A DNA stretch of 64,000 nt from Dermacentor variabilis (lineage: Eukaryota > Arthropoda > Arachnida > Ixodida > Ixodidae), in NCBI RefSeq assembly GCF_050947875.1, contig NC_134570.1, positions 229,137,265 through 229,201,264 of the forward strand, in the 5' to 3' direction. The position numbers were made by a program, and so were the translations under genes. Within the stretch, counting starts at the first letter, position 1, and each line of letters opens with the position of its first letter. Below the pieces are notes generated by a model that was given only the letters and a program-made list of their open reading frames with translations, did no database searches and was not told the DNA's origin. Positions 20,985-32,219 of the stretch are shown one piece after another.

Positions 20985-21290
20985 CATAGCGACACATGCC
21001 AAGCGCATTTATGCCCCGGCTAGCTAGAGCGTTGGCGGCAAAGGCGTTCATATCAAAGCGAATCATACGAAGTGCATTTATGGCACAGCTCGCTAAAGCG
21101 TTGGCGGGAACAGCGTCCATTGTAAAGAGGCACATACCCAGTGCATTTAATGCGCTGCTCGTTGAAGCGTTGGCTGGAAAGGCGTTCACTTAAAAGTGGT
21201 ACATACCCAGCGCATTTATGGTGCAGCTCGCCAAAGCGTCGGCGAGAAACCCTTTCATTGAAAAGTGGCACATAACCTGAGCGTTTTTGC
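20985..21290. repeat. 68-69-bp minisatellite, right part
   Basis: Four to five further units of the array seen at 10925-11638, with the same GCGCATTTATG, CAGCTCGCTAAAGCGTTGGC and GGCGTTCA words. The first unit here continues the one broken at 11638 by gypsy 1. Confidence 0.85.
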
Positions 21291-21504
21291 GTAGACTGGA
21301 ATAAGTCGGACTGCAATCCTTGAGGACCCTCTGTGACGTGGGCTGGATTCCGCTCAGCATCGAATAAGTTTAAGGCTTCTTTTTCGCCATTGTAGGGTGG
21401 CAAATTCTCAGTAGCACATCCCTAGTTTCCCAAGTTACCCGTGGAATAGCGGCGCACACCTACTGGCACATACCCAGTGACCCAAGTCGACGTCAAGGAA
21501 GAAG
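21291..21504. other. No gene seen; decayed repeat
   Basis: There is no coding frame. The words GGCACATACCCAGTG (about 21466-21480) resemble the minisatellite unit, so this may be a diverged edge of the array. Confidence 0.35.
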
Positions 21505-22870
21505 AACAATAAACTTTATTAAAGAATAGTCCGGCAGTTCTTGCTGTGGTGGCCTTAGGTGGCGGCTCGAAATCCTTGGACTCGGGCGGCATCTTCGGCT
21601 TTTCGGACGGCCCTGAGCTGGTCTGCCAGCTCAGCGGCCTTCCAACGGCGGTGACGCCTACGGAGCAGGTCCCCGGCGGCTCCCGCTTCCGGGGCGGCGT
21701 CGGGAAGAAGCGATCTCGAGCCTTCCCGTACTCTGGCAACGGCCGCGATTATGGACGTGTCGCGAACGGAGCTGGTTTGATTAGCGTTGTTGCCGGCACA
21801 TTCTCAGAGCATGTGTCGCAGCGTTGCTCTCTGACCGCAAGATTTACGCGCGTCTGTTGGATATAAACGCGGATAGCAGTGGTGTAAGATAGCGTGGCTA
21901 GGGTATGTGTGTGTCTGGAGCAAGCGTAAAGTTACGTTCTCGTTCCTGTTCAGTTTATCGTGCGGTGGCGGGAATGTGCGTCTTTCGAGTCTGTAGTGTT
22001 GGGTGAGGTCTCTGAACGTGGTTAGGTGATCGCCCCACGCCCAGTGTGTTTATTGTAGCTGTATTTCTGTTGTAGTGTCCCGATCCGGCAGATCCGATGC
22101 CCCGCTCTCGAAGGCGGAGGTGGCGGCCACATAATCAGCGGCGGCTCGGCGTGTGAGACCTCGAGCCGTGGCGTGGGCCGCCTCGTTCCCCGCGAGCGGA
22201 ACATCGGTGTGTGCCGGGGTCCAGAGGAGGAAGACCGTAGAATTTTGGGGTTGCGAGGGCGATGACGAGTCGCCGTCGTCAGAAATTTGGAGTATGCGGG
22301 CCGCTTCCCGCGAGACACGACCGCGCGCGAAGCCGCGGATTGCCGCCTGCGAGTCGCTGATCACTATTGCAGCATTCGGCACCTCGACGAGTGCTAGGGC
22401 TATCGCGGCTTCTTTGGCCGCCTCCGTGTGTCCCGTGGTGACCGTGCGGTCTACAACCGCGATCGCGTGTGCGCTTCTCCCTCCTCCATATCGCGCCGCG
22501 TGTACGTGCACCGCCTCGTTGCTGTTGCCACACGTCCTCTGAAGGCCACTTGCTCGTTTGTTGCGTCTCCCGGCGTGGTGCGTCGGGTGCATGTTCTTGG
22601 GAAGTGGTGGGATGATCAGGCGGTCGCGAATGGAGGCATGAACCGCCGTCTTTTCTCCATGCTGAGTGTGGTACGTGATGCTGAGCGACTCGAGGATGCA
22701 TCGACGTGTCTTTGAGCTCGATAATCGTTCGTATTGTGCAGCGTCGTACGCCTCGATTAACTCGTTAAGTGAATTGGGAACTCCGAGCTCTAGAAACTTG
22801 TCGGTGCTCGCATTGAGTGGAACGCCGACCGCCCTCTTGAAAGCCTTTCGGATCATGCATTCGACTTGTA
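21505..22870 (-). pseudogene. C-terminal part of an I-like ORF2 with RNase H
   Basis: This is a 5'-truncated non-LTR element. The open frame 22050-22856 (268 codons) carries a polymerase thumb/connection segment, then an RNase H domain from about residue 115: EAAIALAL (E149), ISDSQAAI (D168) and AGNEAAHATA (224-233). The first catalytic Asp position reads His (VHAARY at 118-123). Beyond a stop the sequence continues with a tail containing a Cys/His cluster (KSCGQRATLRHMLWEC), as in I-type ORF2 ends. AATAAA at about 21510-21515 (coding strand) lies near the 3' end. RNase H would remove RNA from the cDNA hybrid. It is a dead copy. Confidence 0.8.
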
Positions 22871-23478
22871 CACGTACACGGCGCCTATGTACACTTTCTT
22901 ACACATTCATCAGTTGTGCAAGTTGATCCGATGGTTGGTTGCGAGCCCTGTACGCTCAACACAGCAGCCTGATGCCCTAGGAATTCGACCACGGACGACC
23001 CAGTGACCAAGGGATGGGGAAATCTGTTAGATACAAACATAGATAGATGGACAGCCCTTGGAAAGTCCGTAAAGCAGCCCAAGAATGGTACCGCATTAAA
23101 TGGGGACTTTACATTTTCCTTAAGTAATCAAACTAGGGCTGTCAAATTAATGCAAATAGAATTGTTAAAGAGAAGTGATCAGTATAAAGCGGTGAAGTGT
23201 TTTTCCTTAATGTCTCCTGCGGCTGCCTTTATCTAACCGGTACGACAGTGAAAAGTTGAGAAACAAAGCTTGTAGACGCAAAGCTTGAGACAGCGGCACC
23301 GACAGCACCGCAAGACATTACAGTGGGGAGGATTCATAAGAAAACTTAGTGATTTAGTTTTGCAGGTATACAGAGTAGAGAGAATTAAACACCGTTATGA
23401 ATGTAGACTCTGGTGAAAATATCAATGCTTACGATGAAATAAGAAATCGCACTTCAAAGTAAAAGACTGCAATTTGAA

Positions 23479-23706
23479 TTGTGGGTTTTACGTGCGAAAA
23501 CCACTTTCTGATTGTGAGGCACGCCGTAGTGGGCGACTCCGGAAATTCGGACCAGCTGGGGTTCTATTAGCGTGCACCTAAAACTAACTACAGGGGCGTT
23601 TTCGCATTTAGCCCCCATCGAAATGGGGCCCCCATGGCCGGGATTCGATCCCGCGACCTTGTGCTTAGCAGCCCAACACCATAGCCGCTAAGCAACTGCG
23701 GCGGGT
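23479..23706 (-). mobile_element. Ruka-type tRNA-derived SINE, complete
   Basis: The minus strand starts with a tRNA-like head including a B-box-like GGGATCGAATCCCGGCC, and ends with a body that reads GTGGGTTTTACGTGCGAAAACCAC at its plus-strand left end. Flanks AGACTGCAATTTGAA (23464-23478) and AGACCGCAATTTCGAA (23707-23722) form an imperfect 15-16-bp target duplication. The sequence matches my memory of the Ruka SINE of ticks. It is non-coding, transcribed by RNA polymerase III and mobilised by a partner LINE. Confidence 0.85.
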
Positions 23707-25262
23707 AGACCGCAATTTCGAAAAGAAGGAAAACAAGCGACAGACACAATGTTATACATGGATAGACGTAAGAGAAAATGTCAAGATCTGGAGGAATTGA
23801 CACCAACTATAAAATAAACGTTTTTCACTTTGAAAAAAAAAAGATCCGAAAGACAAAAAAAATAAAATAAAAGGCACACAGAAGGTCATCGAAAATATAT
23901 ACAATGCCGTGAAATCTCACGCTGGTGCCTTCAGAACGAAAGGGGAATTAGGAGTGTCACTATTTGATGTTTGTTTTTAGCACCGAATAAAGGCACGGTT
24001 CATTAGAAGCGTCATAAAAATGTGTCATTAAACATTAAAATGCGTCGCTATCGGTTGTAATCTTTCCATCCCACTCCTACTAGCTGCCGTTGGATCCCTA
24101 AAAAGAAAGTTTTAAATTTGGGCTTCCTTATTCAAATGCGCATAAAACGCAAGCTCCGTCTTTCTACTAACTATTGTATAGGGGCTGTGTACCGATCTAA
24201 CGGCACATGAAATACAGCTCGTCGGCGACTTTTGCGCTTCTACGAAAGAGACGCTGACCATAAATATCAGCGAAAGAGAAAATGCCTTGTGAAATGAGGA
24301 TGCACACCTAAATTAGAAGCTGACATCACTCGCAAAGAAGGCTGTGTAGTTTTTTAAAAAAGATGCAGCGAGGACAGACAGCGCCGTCTCGTCTGGGTGT
24401 GCAGCTGTCGTACTTATAGGAAATAAAAAAAATTCAACAATTTGTGCTCACTGCAAGAAGTTATTCACTAAAATTACATCAAGGTGGAATACTTTAATTC
24501 AATAACTGCCTGAATGGAAGTTTGGCGAAGATTGGTGATAACTCAAATAAAAGACTGCTTAGTCAGTGCTATTTCGGCAGCCTGCACAAGCATTGGCACG
24601 ACTTACAAGCTTCTGAAAAAAAAACTTCATTGGTGTGGCTAGAAGCCATAATAATTGATAACCGCTTCCATTAGCTATAATGATAATAACCTAATCTACA
24701 GATCATGCTCGGGGAAATCTTAGTTTTCTGCGCAATATCATTCTAGTTATATTAGCAACTCGAGCTGAAATATCGCATGAAGCAACGATGCATTACATTA
24801 CTGAAATCCAAGTGCACAACAGAGAAAAGGAAGGGTAAAAACAAAATACTATTGGGACCGTAGACGAATAGAAGCAAAAGAAGAAAGGAAGTTTCAATGG
24901 CACAGAAGAGTAAGTGATCGAATCGGTGTCTATCCTTTCGCACTTTCGAGAGAAGTGCGATTTGTGAGCCTACTTTATAAATGTTAGTTGTGACATTGGA
25001 GACACACACATATTATTCCCAGAAGCACAACTGGCGAGTCAGCTAAATACATTATCTGCATAACGATAAAAAAATGAGACAGCCATTGATTGAACAGGAA
25101 AGGTTACAGAGGCAGAAACTCCCTCCTGCTCACGTGCGCCTTATTTGACGGACAACCGCTGCTACTACGACCGTTCGTAGGCGTTCATTCAGCTTGCCAC
25201 TATTTTTCTTGAAAGCACGCCGAACAGGACGCTGAATAAGTATCAGCCTCTTGCATACACAA

Positions 25263-25316
25263 GTAGCCAATCTACTTGTGTAGACTTGTGTCTACTTGTG
25301 TAGACAGTCTGCTTGT
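25263..25316. repeat. Short tandem repeat (CTACTTGTGTAGA)
   Basis: CTACTTGTGTAGACTTGTGT recurs two to three times with slippage-type variation. No function is apparent. Confidence 0.6.
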
Positions 25317-25934
25317 GTGTATTCCTATTCTGAAAATTGAGTGGAAACACTGGCTACATTGTCCACCTGTATGGAGTGAAGGCATACTTTAAACACACGC
25401 AAGAGGAAAACTAACAATAAAAAGTATTTTCTGTTGCTCTCGCTTGCCTTTCCAGCTGGTCTAGTGCATTCTCGGTACGCATCCTTAACAACGGCCTTCA
25501 ATGCTTGCAGAGAGCGAATTTCGTGCGTGTCAAGGGCGGGGGAAAAGGCAAGCGAAATGTCTCACTGTGTCAGGGCCTCTCTTACGTTCGTGTGTTTGTT
25601 TCATCTCTGTCACAATGGCTGTGACGCTGAAATGTTAACCTTTCACAATATGCACACAATGCTAATGAGAGGGTTGTGGCTGCGGGTCATGCGTACTGAA
25701 AGTCGCCTGCTCTGAATTCTGAATGCTGTCGCAGGAAACGGTCAAGAATTCCGCAAGATCGTAACGATAGGTGTCACCACTTTTTGCGCAAACGCCATGG
25801 ACTGCTGGCAGAAATTGATTTGTCTACATGCTTGCGAAAGAAATAACTGAGACCATCATAAATGAAAAAAAAAAACCGTTTGGGGAGTTTGCAAATTTGT
25901 GCAAGGCTGGGTCACAGCGGAGCTAGTTCCGGTT

Positions 25935-26225
25935 TTGCTTAATGTTGCTAGGTTTTGCTCAGTCTTGCGAGGTTATACGTGGCTCGCGTAGGTTCACACT
26001 GAGTGTTGCTAGCGTTTGCTTTGTTTTGCGAGCTTATGCATGGCTTGTACAGGTTCACACTAAGCGGTACTAAGTTTTGCGATGTTATGCATGGTTTGGC
26101 TAGGCTAATACCAAGCGTTTCTATATTTTGCTAAGTCTTTCGAGGTTACGCACGGCTTAACTATGCTCACAGTAAGTGTCGCTAAGATTTGCTAAGTTTC
26201 GCAAAATCTTTGCGAGGTCATGCAC
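25935..26225. repeat. About 60-bp tandem array (TTGCTAGGTTTTGCTAAG type)
   Basis: About five degenerate units, each with a TTGCTAAGTTTTGC-like word, a GCGAGGTTATGCATGG-like word and GGTTCACACTAAG. In reverse complement the same words appear at 44340-44375 and 48398-48520. The array lies next to basic-repeat family relics in both places, so it seems to belong to that family. Confidence 0.75.
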
Positions 26226-26570
26226 GGCCAGGCCGGTATAAGCCACATATGCCCCAGTAAGTCACACTCATAAAAGCCACACTACGTGCACCGCACTTTA
26301 TTATGTACGGTACTTCAGTACCAGTCGTCATCATCGTCGCGATGGCCGTCATCCTCGACTTCCTACCGCCGTCGTGGTCGTCGTCGTGGTCGATGGCGTC
26401 GGAGAAGGCTTCGTGAAGCACTTGCAAGGCAGAGCTCTCCTGTTCAGGGGTCCGTACCGAGCCCACCGTGGAGAGACTCACGCCGAACCAGAGCCGGACG
26501 CGACAGCTGTGCCCCAACTCTGTGCCGAAGAATTCGCGCTGGAAGCGATCGCTCCCAGGGATTTGCGGGC
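26218..26570 (-). pseudogene. Relic of the basic-repeat family with an EFGHxC-type motif
   Basis: On the minus strand this reads RFQREFFGTELGHSCRVRLWF followed by SLSTVGSVRTPEQ. The copy at 33.5 kb has FKIEFLGMEFEHNCRVCD at the same place. I infer a Cys-containing domain shared by a multicopy tick gene family, perhaps an N-terminal part of a Helitron- or Pif1-associated protein; this is a guess from memory. The 99-codon frame (26517-26218) ends without further motifs. The ~60-bp array lies directly downstream in this orientation. Confidence 0.45.
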
Positions 26571-26572
26571 AG

Positions 26573-27084
26573 TGGCGTAGTAACGGCCGTAGGGGGGGGG
26601 GGGATCACATATGCCTGAAGACGCCCTCTTTCCGCTCGCTTGACTGGGCGGTAATGGTAAAGAATGCTCCGGTAACTAGCAGCCTCAGCTCATGTACTCG
26701 ATGTAGCAGATGTGTAGTGCGCAGAATTGACGGTTACAGCTTTACCAACACCCTACGTAATAATAACGCGAATGCGCGTAATAAAAAAATAATTGGTTAT
26801 ATGGTTGCTGTGTCGTCAGTATGTATACAGAGTTCCATTTAGCAGTTTTGTATCGTTGGTATTATTTTATCAGTTTCATGCTGTTGAATAAGAACACTGC
26901 ATGTCTCCTAGTCCTAGCTAACCGTCTCCTTACTATTTTGTTGGTGTGTGACTTCAAGTCCGAAATATAGTGTGTTGTTTTAGCTGCACGGAATTTTATA
27001 AAAAGGTGAATTTTGTGAGGTTATTTTCCGATATTCAATCAGGTTGGGTGTCTTTATGACCACTAGCAACTCGTATCGTGCTAA
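26573..27084 (+). other. Possible element terminus, otherwise no gene
   Basis: GCAGTGGCGTAGTAACGG followed by a run of 13 G resembles the CAGTGGCGTAGC-type ends of some arthropod transposons. A similar end (CAGTGGCGTCGCTAGG, minus strand) breaks the family copy near 33300. No gene is seen downstream. Confidence 0.3.
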
Positions 27085-27088
27085 ATAT

Positions 27089-27248
27089 TGTTACGTAGGA
27101 AGACGCAGACGAAAACCTATGTACAAGTATATTTACAAGAAAATACGCTGCGCTTCGCGAAGAGGCAACAGCCCGCGCTAGCTTCTAATCGTCGTCGTCG
27201 TCTTCTTACTGCTCGGCTCTTCTTCATTGGAAATACTATCCCGTAGCA
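27089..27248 (-). repeat. LTR of gypsy 2 (3' LTR)
   Basis: 160 bases, TG to CA. The next bases, CTACCCCCGGCGGC, are the purine-rich tract on the coding strand. It contains a (GTC)n-like run, ATCGTCGTCGTCGTC. Confidence 0.93.
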
Positions 27249-27283
27249 CTACCCCCGGCGGCGAAAGCGCCGTCCCGGAGCGA

Positions 27284-29042
27284 CTAAAGGCCGGAGTCTG
27301 AAGCAGTGTAGTAGGTCTTGAGCCTACTGACGTGCACGACATCACTAGATGCCTGAGTAGATGACGAGGTTGAGCTCACAGGAGCAATTTCGTACGTCAC
27401 AGCCGTCACCTGGCGCAGCACGCGGTAGGGCCGTGTGTATCGCGAAAGGAGCTTTTCTGAAAGTCCGACATGACGAGAGGGCGACCACAGGAGCACGAGT
27501 GCCCCAGGCGAAAACTGTACGTCACGGTGGCGGGCGTTGTACTGACGCTGCTGCGTGGTTTGCGAGTCCGTCAGTCGAGCACGGGCAAGGTGGCGTGCAT
27601 GGTCGGCGAGGGCGATGGCGTGGCGCGCATACTCGGTTGTTGAGATCGCAGCAGGAGGAAGCAACGTGTCAAGGGGCAAGGTCGGTTCGCGACCGTAGAG
27701 TAGATAAAATGGAGAAAATCCGGCGGTGTCGTGCGGGGAAGAATTATAAGCAAATGTGACGTAAGGAAGGGCAACGTCCCAGTCGTGGTGGTCCTTCGAA
27801 ACGTACTTGGACAGCATGTCGGTAAGAGTACGGTTTAACCGCTCTGTCAGGCCATTGGTTTAAGGATGGTATGAGGTAGTCAGCTTGTGTTGAATATAGC
27901 AGGAACGCACAATGTCGGCGATAACTTTCGAGAGGAAGTTACGACCGCGGTCACTAAGCAGCTGTCGGGGGGCGCCATGCACTAAGATAATGTCACGCAA
28001 GAGAAAGTCCGCGACGTCAGTGGCGCAACTGGTAGGGAGAGCCCGCGTGATAGCGTATCGGGTGGCGTAATCAGTTGCGACGGCTACCCATTTGTTCCCA
28101 GAGGATGACGTGGGAAAGGGACCGAGGATCGTCTAATCCAACGCGAAAGAACGGTTCCACAGGGACGGTGATCGGCTGGAGATGACCGGAAGGTAGCACC
28201 TGAGGTGTTTTCCGACGCTGGTAGGGATCACAGGCAGCAACATAGCGTCGGATGGAGCGAGCGAGACCACGCCAATAGAAGCGGCGGCGGACGCGGTCGT
28301 ACGTGCGGGTTACCCCAAGATGTCCTGCAGTGGATGCGTCATGCATCTCAAAGAGCACAGTCTGTCGTAGATGTTTTGGCTCGACAAGAAGATCAGGGTC
28401 ATCAGGGAGGAAGTTCCTTCGGTACAGAATGCCGCCCTGGAGGACGTATCGGCGAACGGATGCATCGGTAGGTGTAGAGCGCAGACGCTCGATAAGTACT
28501 CGCAGCGATAGGTCTCGGTACTGCTCATTGGCGATGTTAGCGAAGGCAGACACAGAGAAAATGCCGTCGGCGGTACTACTGTCGGCGTCGTCAGGCTCGT
28601 CCACCGGGTAGCGACACAGGCAGTCAGCGTCCTTGTGTAGTCGGCCAGACTTGTAGGTGACAGAGAACGAATATTCTTGGAGGCGTAAGGCCCAGCGACC
28701 AAGCCTTCCTGTAGGGTCTTTCAATGAATATAACCAGCAAAGCGCGTGATGGTCTGTGACAACGGAAAAGGGTCGGCCATATTAGTATGGGCGGAACTTC
28801 GCAACCGCCCAAACTAGGGCCAGATACTCACGCTCAGTGATGGAATAGTTGCGCTCCGCGGGCGAGAGGAGCCTGCTGGCGTAAGCGATAACACGCTCGT
28901 GGCCACGCTGGCGTTGTGCCAGTACTGCGCCAATTCCGCGACCGCTGGCATCAGTACGGACTTCGGTAGGCGCAGAAGGATCGAAATGGGCCAGAACGGG
29001 AGGCGTTGTGAGAAGGTAGATTAGAAGCGAGAATGCAGAGGC
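27284..29042 (-). pseudogene. RNase H and integrase of gypsy 2, broken
   Basis: From 29042 leftwards the frame reads RNase H words ([34 protein letters not shown]), with TAA in place of a sense codon near 28781. The 217-codon frame 28071-28724 covers the RNase H end and the integrase zinc head (HDASTAGHLGVTRTYDRVRRRFYWRG). A frameshift near 28110 follows, in GLD.LGPFP. The core resumes in another frame, and Gln before TNGLTERLNRT is a TAA near 27860. The last frame, 27284-27817, has SRYTRPYRVLRQV, the GPY/F-like module, and VVHVSRLKTYY. Confidence 0.88.
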
Positions 29043-30761
29043 CTAGTTATCGCCCCACTGGAAAGGGGCGTCTTTATTCAAAAGCTCGGTTAGTGGTCGT
29101 GCTATGGCCGCGAAATTTTTCACGAAACGGCGGAAGTACGAGCAAAGGCCAATGAAGCTGCGCACATCCTTGACACACTTTGGAATAGGGAAGTGCGTAA
29201 CAGCATGAATCTTGCCTGGGTCCGGTTGCACTCCGTGCGCGTCAACGAGATGTCCAAGGACGGTAATCTGGCGACGGCCGAATTGGCACTTCGATGCGTT
29301 GAGTTGCAGACCGGCTCGCCGGAAAACGTCCAGAACTGCTGAGAGGCGCTTGAGGTGCGTAGGGAATGTTGGGGAGAATACTATAACGTCATCCAAGTAG
29401 CACAGGCACGTGGACCATTTGAAACCGTGAAGAAGGGAGTCCATCATGCGTTCAAAAGTGGCAGGAGCGTTACACAGACCGAACGGCATCACTTTGAATT
29501 GATAAAGACCGTCGGGTGTTACTAAGGCAGTCTTCTCGCGGTCGAGATCGTCCAAGGCAATCTGCCAATAGCCGGAGCGAAGGTCAATAGGGCAGAAATA
29601 GCGAGCACCGTGGAGGCAGTCAAGGGCGTCATCAATCCGAGGTAGGGGATACACGTCCTTTTTGGTAACCCTGTTAAGGTGCCGATAATCCAAGCAAAAG
29701 CGCCATGAGCCATCCTTCTTTTTTACCAGCACAACAGGTGACGCCCATGGACTACATGACGGTTCAATAATGTTTTTGGCAAGCATTTTGCGAACTTCGG
29801 TGTGAATAACTTGACGCTCAGCCGGTGATACTCGATACGGGCGGCTATGAATAGGAGGGGCATCGCCGGTATTAATGCGATGTTTGACAGCTGTTGTTTG
29901 GGCCAAAGGACGATCGTTAAAATCAAAAATACCTTGGTAGGAAATCAGAACGCGGTAGAGCGCACGAGCGTGTTTGGAAGGCATGTCGGGTGCAATCATT
30001 TTCTGCAAGTTGGCGATGGTACAAGTTGCCGACTGCGACGCTAGAGGAGGATCGGCTGAATTGTCGTCTACTGAAATCGATGCTACAGAGTGATCCTCGA
30101 ATGAGCAAAGTTGGGCCAGAGACATCCCGCGTGGAGGCACTTGTGCCGTCAAGCCAAAATTGACCACTGGCAGGCAGACGCAATTCGCCGTAATAGATAA
30201 AACTGTATGAGGTACTGTGATCCCGTGTGTAAGGAGGACGTCTTGCATAGGAGCCGCGATGTAGTGATCGTCGGGGACTGGTGGGGATGACACGAAGTCA
30301 ACGTAAGTCAGTGCCGAAGGTGGCAAGCGAACGAAGTCGACGTAACTGAGGCGAGTAGAGTGTTGTTCAGCGGGATCCAGAACAGGCAGGTCGAGGCGGA
30401 GAGTACTGGCGGAGCAATCGATGAGAGCAGAATGTGCTGAGAGGAAGTCTGAGCCGAGGATGATGTCGTGGGGACAGTGGGCGATGACTGTGAATAGCAC
30501 GATTGTTGAGCGATCGGCGAAGGAGACGCGGGCGGTACACATACCAATTACGGGGGCTGTTCCGCCATCGGCGACGCGAACAACAGGCGTCGTGGCGGGC
30601 GTGATAATTTTCTTGAGCCAGTTACGAAGGTCAGCGCTCATTACGGACAAATGCGCCCCAGTGTCTATGAGTGCAGACACAGAAACACCCTCGACTTGCA
30701 CGTCAAGAAGGTTCAGATGAGTGGGCAACGTCAGTAGAGGATTTGGCGGCGTAGGGAGCAA
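29043..30761 (-). pseudogene. Protease and reverse transcriptase of gypsy 2 (open to a stop in RNase H)
   Basis: A 572-codon open frame. The protease has ALIDTGAHLSVMS at about residue 31 and IILGSDFLSAHSALIDCS. The polymerase has WRFCLDYRHLNRVTKKDVYPLPRIDD, CPIDLRSGYWQI, MPFGLCNAPATFERMMD and the active site CYLDDVIVFS. The protease and polymerase therefore look complete. A TAG at about 29027-29029 (WGDN-stop) ends it at the start of RNase H. The pol frame overlaps the end of gag in the -1 frame, with no need of the ATG at 30761, suggesting -1 frameshifting for Gag-Pol. Confidence 0.9.
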
Positions 30762-30790
30762 TGCAGCGTCACCTCGAGGCGCTGCATCGT

Positions 30791-32020
30791 CTAGTTTTCC
30801 GGCTGGGAGCGGCGTCCGAATAGAGTCGGCGAATAGGAGCGACGGGGCTGGGGAGAGCGAGATTGTCGTCGCTGGGGCGAAGGCGAACGAGAATAGGAGC
30901 GGTTTGGTGCAGGAGAATCAGCGGCGGCATTATCGGAGCGTGCGGCATAGGGACGAGAAGGGCCATCTGAGGGGCGAGAATAGGCAGTATAAGTAGGCCG
31001 GGTCGGGGAACTCGAGCGACTGCGACAGTGCCCAGAAATGTGCCCGATTCGATGGCAGTGGAAACAAATGGGCTTGTCGTCAGCAGTGCGCCATTCAGAT
31101 GGGTTGCGGAAACGTGGTGGGTAAGAAGATGCGGGACGGGGCGGAATCGAAGAAGCCGGGCGGGTATCAGGACGACGGGCCGAGCAGATGGTGTGAAGAC
31201 GCATGTTTTCGAACTCTTGGCGGACAACTGCCTGGATCAGTGAGACCGTGACTGCATATGTGTTGGTGGGACTGGAGTCGAAGGCAGCCGGATAGGCGGC
31301 CTCGATATCACGCCAGACGATCCTGGTAACATCGGTAGTGTGGTTGGGACGAGGAGTGTCGGCACAAGAAGATGTCGCTGGGGTGCTGGGCAGACGGGCA
31401 AAATGCTGGTCATTACGTCGGCTTTTAGCGAGTTCCAGGCGGCGGCACTCATTTGTAACAGCATCCACCGTCGCTACGTTGTTGCAAAGGAGCAAGTTGA
31501 AGGCGTCATCGGCAATGCCTTTGAGGATGTGGGCAACCTTGCCGGACTCAGTCATGTGGGTGCCAACTTTGCGGCACAGAGCCAAGACGTCCTGAGTGTA
31601 CGTGACATAGGGCTCTGTTGACGTCTGCACGCGGCCGGAAAGCGCCTTCTGCGCGGCAAGTTGGTGACCGTAGGGGTTGCCGAACAAGTCTCGAAGCTGT
31701 ATCTTAAGCGAATCCCAACTGGTGAGCTCATCTTCGTGCGTGCGATACCAAACTCTAGGTGTGCCACCGAGGTAAAAGACTACGTTGGCGAGCATAATAG
31801 TAGGGTCCCACCGGTTATGGCGGCTGACGTGTTCATACAGGCTGATCCAGTCATCGACGTCTTCACCATCTTTGTCGGAAAGTACGCCAGGATCACGGGG
31901 AGCGGGGAGAGTGATGTAGGTCGTCGAGGTGGCAGCAGGTGTCGGAGCCGGCGGAGTCGGGTTGTCGTCGCCGGGAGCCATGAAGGAAGGCTCGACGTAC
32001 CGTCCACTGCGAAGCTCCAT
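30791..32020 (-). CDS. Gag of gypsy 2, intact
   Basis: A 409-residue structural protein starting MELRSGRYVEPS at the first ATG after the primer site. The capsid region holds WISLYEHVSRHNRWDPTIML, VVFYLGGTPRVWYRTHEDE and LRDLFGNPYGHQLAAQKAL. One CCHC zinc knuckle follows (ICFHCHRIGHISGHCRS, about residues 315-331), then a Ser/Arg/Pro-rich tail. The Gag of such elements assembles particles that package the RNA. No stop or frameshift is seen. It could supply Gag in trans, though pol is broken. Confidence 0.9.
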   Translation of the reverse strand: MELRSGRYVEPSFMAPGDDNPTPPAPTPAATSTTYITLPAPRDPGVLSDKDGEDVDDWISLYEHVSRHNRWDPTIMLANVVFYLGGTPRVWYRTHEDELTSWDSLKIQLRDLFGNPYGHQLAAQKALSGRVQTSTEPYVTYTQDVLALCRKVGTHMTESGKVAHILKGIADDAFNLLLCNNVATVDAVTNECRRLELAKSRRNDQHFARLPSTPATSSCADTPRPNHTTDVTRIVWRDIEAAYPAAFDSSPTNTYAVTVSLIQAVVRQEFENMRLHTICSARRPDTRPASSIPPRPASSYPPRFRNPSEWRTADDKPICFHCHRIGHISGHCRSRSSSPTRPTYTAYSRPSDGPSRPYAARSDNAAADSPAPNRSYSRSPSPQRRQSRSPQPRRSYSPTLFGRRSQPEN

Positions 32021-32039
32021 GACGAGGTACAGGGAACGT

Positions 32040-32051
32040 CCACCTCCACCA
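32040..32051 (-). promoter_or_regulatory. Primer-binding site of gypsy 2
   Basis: Coding-strand TGGTGGAGGTGG, four bases inside the 5' LTR and identical to the site in gypsy 1. Confidence 0.6.
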
Positions 32052-32055
32052 GATA

Positions 32056-32215
32056 TGTTACGTAGGAAGACGCAGACGAAAAGCTATGTACAAGTATATG
32101 TACAAGAAAATACGCTGCGCTTCGCCAAGACGCAACAGCCCGCGCTAGCTTCTAATCGTCGTCGTCGTCTTCTTACTGCTCGGCTCTTCTTCATTGGAAA
32201 TACTATCCCGTAACA
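32056..32215 (-). repeat. LTR of gypsy 2 (5' LTR)
   Basis: 160 bases, TGTTACGTAGG to CCCGTAACA, with perfect terminal inverted TGTTACG/CGTAACA. It differs from the partner LTR at five positions. Confidence 0.93.
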
Positions 32216-32219
32216 ATAT

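Larger units (their letters stand above)
22871..25880. other. Mostly gene-free DNA with one SINE
   Basis: No host gene or element ORF is recognisable. The SINE at 23479-23706 and a short tandem repeat at 25263-25316 are the only structured parts. An 85-codon hydrophobic frame (25009-24752, minus) and a 93-codon frame (25434-25715, plus) have no motifs and are probably chance. Confidence 0.5.
27089..32215 (-). mobile_element. Ty3/gypsy retrotransposon 2, complete with both LTRs
   Basis: A 5.1-kb element with two 160-bp LTRs that begin TGTTACGTAGG and end CCCGTA(G/A)CA. ATAT at 27085-27088 and 32216-32219 is the target duplication. The LTRs differ at five of 160 positions by my count. In coding order: primer site, gag (intact), then pol with protease, reverse transcriptase, RNase H and integrase. 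Pol has a TAG at about 29027, a TAA near 28781, a frameshift near 28110 and a TAA near 27860, so it is non-autonomous now. There is no envelope gene. It is related to gypsy 1 in every domain but clearly a separate family by its LTR. Confidence 0.95.

Noticed and set aside
27089..32215. Endogenous retrovirus with envelope
   Set aside because: No envelope-like frame between integrase and LTR; the integrase end lies directly before the 3' LTR.
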